NCBI GenBank assembly: GCA_937876205.1
Contig: CALEII010000046.1
Span: forward strand, 12,251 to 76,250
Origin: an uncultured Clostridia bacterium
Lineage (GTDB): Bacteria > Bacillota > Clostridia > Oscillospirales > Acutalibacteraceae
Direction of reading: 5' to 3'
DNA: 64,000 nt
Shown: piece by piece, positions 61,570-64,000 of the stretch
How positions within the stretch are numbered: the stretch's first letter is position 1
Layout of the letters: each line of letters opens with the position of its first letter
Notes under the pieces: model-generated
The model's input: the letters and a program-made list of their open reading frames with translations, nothing else
Told to the model about the DNA's origin: nothing
Database searches by the model: none
Translations under genes and position numbers: made by a program

Positions 61570-62532
61570 TTATATTTTATCTTTTGCTGAAGTTTCATAA
61601 TACTGATTTGTAAGTTCTGAACGCAAAAAAGAGTCGTTCATTAATTTTAGAAATGCAGCCTTTGACTTTTTTGTGTCAAGACGAATTGTTTGACCGTCAT
61701 CACTGTATTTAAATCTTCCTTCAAGCTCTTTAGTTGTCTTTGTAAACTGAACTATTGTTTCTTTCGGAATATTCAAACTGAATATCGGTGAAGTTTTCTT
61801 GACCTTTGACAATTTTCTTGCAAAACTTATTTCCTCAGCAGAATCTCTCAAAACCTGAATATCCTCTAACAAGCCAAGATTGTCTATTGCTTCAATGGTT
61901 TCATCTGCTGCTTTATTAATCAACATATTAAATTTGATGCTTTGCTCCAAAATTTTTGTGTCAAAAACATATATTTCTCCATCAATGAGCATTAATTGAG
62001 CATCACCATTAAGTCTTAAAATGTCATCGCCCTGAATAAGTTCAAAACGTTCATTTGCTTTTATCAATCCAAGTAAAAAACTATCTCTTTTTATGAGAGA
62101 TATAGGATAATGTTTCTTAAACAAAACAAAGCCATTTTCCATTGTTCCAAAATAAATTATGTAACCATAAAGATTATTAATATTATCATTATGAAAATTG
62201 AACTTGTCCTGATTATTGACACGGTTTTTTATATCAAAATTTTTAAAAACTGTTAATTCTTCCGGACACTCCTCATAATCGTAATGATAGATCGCATTGC
62301 TTCGTTCATCAGCAACCGATAATTCACACATCTGCAGATCTTCATTTTGCATAACAGTATCATCAACAAAGTTTTTAAAAAGCTTGGTAACTTCACATTC
62401 TGTTTTTCCATTTTCCAAATCAGCAAGCTTTGCAAAATACTCATTATCTTGTTTTATTAAAAGATAAACCTGAGCAATTACTGACTCTGATAATATATCT
62501 GCAATTCTTGCTCTAAAATTTTCAATATCCAT
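61570..62532 (-). CDS. kwaB: Kiwa defence protein KwaB (DUF4868)
   Basis: A 320-residue soluble protein matching DUF4868: GYIIYFGTMENGFVLFKKHY, FELIQGDDILRLNGDAQLML, IDGEIYVFDTKILEQSIKF and the late ISFARKLSKVKK. In Escherichia coli, KwaB with membrane-bound KwaA forms the Kiwa anti-phage system, with KwaB binding DNA and acting against phage replication. The ATG overlaps the kwaA stop (TAATG), with AAAGGAG 8 bases upstream. Confidence 0.8.
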   Translation of the reverse strand: MDIENFRARIADILSESVIAQVYLLIKQDNEYFAKLADLENGKTECEVTKLFKNFVDDTVMQNEDLQMCELSVADERSNAIYHYDYEECPEELTVFKNFDIKNRVNNQDKFNFHNDNINNLYGYIIYFGTMENGFVLFKKHYPISLIKRDSFLLGLIKANERFELIQGDDILRLNGDAQLMLIDGEIYVFDTKILEQSIKFNMLINKAADETIEAIDNLGLLEDIQVLRDSAEEISFARKLSKVKKTSPIFSLNIPKETIVQFTKTTKELEGRFKYSDDGQTIRLDTKKSKAAFLKLMNDSFLRSELTNQYYETSAKDKI

Positions 62533-63122
62533 TAATTTATCTCCTTTGCAACCCAAACATATTCATCTATTTTCATCCATTTTATTGCCTTACCTTTATG
62601 CAAATTATCTTTTGTGATAAGTATAATGCCATTAGGTGCATTAACTTTTTCGATTTTAACTCGGTATAATTTATAACCCATAATTGCCAAAGTTGGATTG
62701 CCGTAATATAAATCCATTTTTATAAAAATTATACCAATTATAAACAGCAATACGATAAAAACAATAACATACCTAAAATCATCAAAATCAATACAAATAA
62801 GAGGAATAATGCAGGTCGTCAAAAATGTTAAATACTCATAATTCTCATTTTTGATTTCTTTTATTTTATACGCAGGATTGCTTGCACCCTCCCACTCATA
62901 TCTTGTAACTAACATTAAAACAAAACATACAATACATAAAATAATTGATATTATCGGAAGAACATTTTCACCTAAAACAAGAATAATTTTTTGTTTAATT
63001 GTTTGTGATTCCACAAAAGATGGAATTTCCACAGTACATATCGCCACCAAAAAGAAGAGCAACCACAAAGAAATAATATAAAAACGAACTTTTAATAGCG
63101 TTTTAGCGTTATTCTTTTTCAT
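62532..63122 (-). CDS. kwaA: Kiwa defence membrane protein KwaA
   Basis: A 196-residue protein with four membrane helices (residues ~13-37, ~47-72, ~97-115, ~118-136) and a soluble C-terminus containing YYGNPTLAIMGYKLYRV. KwaA of Kiwa is a four-helix membrane protein that senses phage infection at the envelope and partners KwaB. The identification rests on topology, the C-terminal motif and the coupled kwaB. AAGGAGG precedes the ATG. Confidence 0.7.
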   Translation of the reverse strand: MKKNNAKTLLKVRFYIISLWLLFFLVAICTVEIPSFVESQTIKQKIILVLGENVLPIISIILCIVCFVLMLVTRYEWEGASNPAYKIKEIKNENYEYLTFLTTCIIPLICIDFDDFRYVIVFIVLLFIIGIIFIKMDLYYGNPTLAIMGYKLYRVKIEKVNAPNGIILITKDNLHKGKAIKWMKIDEYVWVAKEIN

Positions 63123-63147
63123 GTTCTTGCCTCCTTAATTATGTACA

Positions 63148-63843
63148 TTAATCTTCTGTAGAGATCCCAGCAAATATTCCTTCATCAAATTGTGTATCTA
63201 ATATTCCTTGTAAATCATTTACAAAACTTTTCATTTTCTCAGACTCATTTTTTCTTATCAAATTAAAGAAAGAGATAAAACCAAACAATGTAACCGCTAA
63301 AAAAGATAAAATCATTATTGCAATAAAACCATATGCAAAAATCAGACTAATATCAATTTGCTTATTCAATACAACTGTTAATACTGTTAAAACAATTGGT
63401 ATTATCAACACTTGAATAAATCTGATTGCAACATCATATGTTCTCTGCTGTTTTTGCTCATGCTTCTCTAATCGATTAACCATACGGTTTTTTAATTCAA
63501 TAATATCTTTTTTCTCAACCGAAACAGATGTATTAGTTAACCACAAAAACAAATTAGTACAATAGGTTTTATATTTTTTAATATCTTGGTCACTATTTTT
63601 TATTTCATAATGCTGACCGTATAAAAAAACTGCAAAAGCAATAATTACTTCAATAACGATAGCCGCATAAAAGCACATACGAATCTTTTCAATACAAATA
63701 ACGAGAATAACACTTATTGCAGATAACAATAAGATAATCAACAAAGCAACCATTGTTTTTGGCATTTTCTTAAATGCTTTAGATATTGGTTCTCTGTTAT
63801 CTTTTAAATATTTCAAATAACTTCTATACAACAACAATTCCAT
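63148..63843 (-). CDS. Four-helix membrane protein, possible third Kiwa component
   Basis: A 231-residue protein. Two N-terminal helices (~30-75), a charged cytoplasmic loop with coiled-coil character (KKDIIELKNRMVNRLEKHEQKQQRTYD, here described by its heptad pattern), and two C-terminal helices (~140-195), ending in an acidic tail. The layout recalls SLATT-type membrane proteins, but no family is assigned. It lies 25 bases upstream of kwaA on the same strand, so it is probably co-transcribed. Kiwa as described has two genes. Confidence 0.72.
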   Translation of the reverse strand: MELLLYRSYLKYLKDNREPISKAFKKMPKTMVALLIILLLSAISVILVICIEKIRMCFYAAIVIEVIIAFAVFLYGQHYEIKNSDQDIKKYKTYCTNLFLWLTNTSVSVEKKDIIELKNRMVNRLEKHEQKQQRTYDVAIRFIQVLIIPIVLTVLTVVLNKQIDISLIFAYGFIAIMILSFLAVTLFGFISFFNLIRKNESEKMKSFVNDLQGILDTQFDEGIFAGISTED

Positions 63844-63886
63844 ATTTTTGTATTCCCTTTTTTGTTCTAAATATTTTACTGTAAGT

Positions 63887-63917
63887 CTCCCTTTTGTAAG
63901 AAGGGAGCTTATTTTTT
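63887..63917 (+). terminator. Terminator hairpin near the window end
   Basis: Stem CTCCCTT/AAGGGAG with a 7-base loop, followed by CTTATTTTTT on the plus strand. It would end a gene transcribed rightwards or mark a cargo boundary. Confidence 0.6.
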
Positions 63918-64000
63918 ATCAAAATCAGCTTTCTTCGAAATCGTTAACTTACAATAACTTCTTATTATTGTTAATAAGACTTAAAGAAAAATATAAAACT

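Larger units (their letters stand above)
56449..64000. mobile_element. Tn4451-like integrative mobilizable element (left part)
   Basis: From just after the GH3 stop to the window end, all genes are on the minus strand: serine recombinase (TnpX-like), TnpW-like protein, ParB-like protein, MobV relaxase, then Kiwa cargo. This matches the Tn4451/clostridial IME layout. The left boundary is approximate; a GA dinucleotide and GGCAGGGAGA at about 56449-56460 could mark the end. The right end is outside the window. The cargo is visibly richer in A+T than the chromosome. Confidence 0.78.

Overview
The window looks like a chromosome segment of a gut or rumen Clostridia member, probably Ruminococcaceae/Oscillospirales. 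The reasons are Gram-positive AGGAGG ribosome sites, TTGACA-N17-TATAAT promoters, a clostridial efp neighbour (CD1247-type), the sporulation-linked protein YpeB, an ECF S component, CoaX, a cell-wall-anchored cohesin and many plant-glycan enzymes. I saw no rRNA, tRNA or CRISPR array. This taxonomic call is inference from gene content.

Layout. 1-6.6 kb: 3' part of a GH43 enzyme, a MIF-like tautomerase, a 34-residue amphipathic peptide, a PflX-type radical SAM protein, a large GH51 arabinofuranosidase and a surface phosphoesterase. 6.6-12 kb (minus): glmU-like, pth and mfd, in the order known from Bacillus, with a degenerate GlmU nucleotidyltransferase half. 12.1-13.3 kb: a complete solitary retron, with a consensus-like promoter, a 162-nt msr-msd RNA bounded by a perfect 9-bp a1/a2 repeat, and a 306-aa reverse transcriptase carrying NAxxH and VTG. 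No effector gene is visible. 13.4-17.9 kb: an SCP2 protein with a lysine-rich tail, rhaA-rhaD, and a secreted PHP protein behind a structured leader. 17.9-33 kb: mostly housekeeping genes (murD, rpsU, pepP-like, efp, ogg, tadA, recG, cysK, uxaC, ypeB-like, pantothenate genes), with two more tiny hydrophobic or amphipathic peptides at 22 kb. 33-44.6 kb: proC, the anchored cohesin, a secreted esterase, mnmE-mnmG, a MITE-like repeat, glyA, an orphan AgrC-like kinase, an XRE membrane protein and an unusual E2-like acyltransferase. 44.6-56.4 kb: glycan use, with a GH110-like beta-helix protein, pnuC behind an attenuator-like leader, then GH2, an EIIC-like permease, GH130, an unknown secreted protein and a domain-swapped GH3.

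56.45 kb to the window end is the left part of a Tn4451-like integrative mobilizable element. It has a serine recombinase, TnpW-like protein, ParB and MobV-type relaxase in one minus-strand operon. A perfect promoter drives it, with a LexA-like box in the spacer and a strong terminator hairpin in the leader. Its cargo is an A+T-rich anti-phage locus: kwaB (DUF4868) and kwaA of Kiwa, preceded by an extra four-helix membrane protein not part of two-gene Kiwa.

The best leads for new biology are: (1) the effector-less retron; (2) the three-gene Kiwa locus on an apparently SOS-linked mobile element; (3) a family of tiny amphipathic peptides, with similar helices at the ends of secreted enzymes; and (4) structured leaders upstream of pnuC and the PHP gene.
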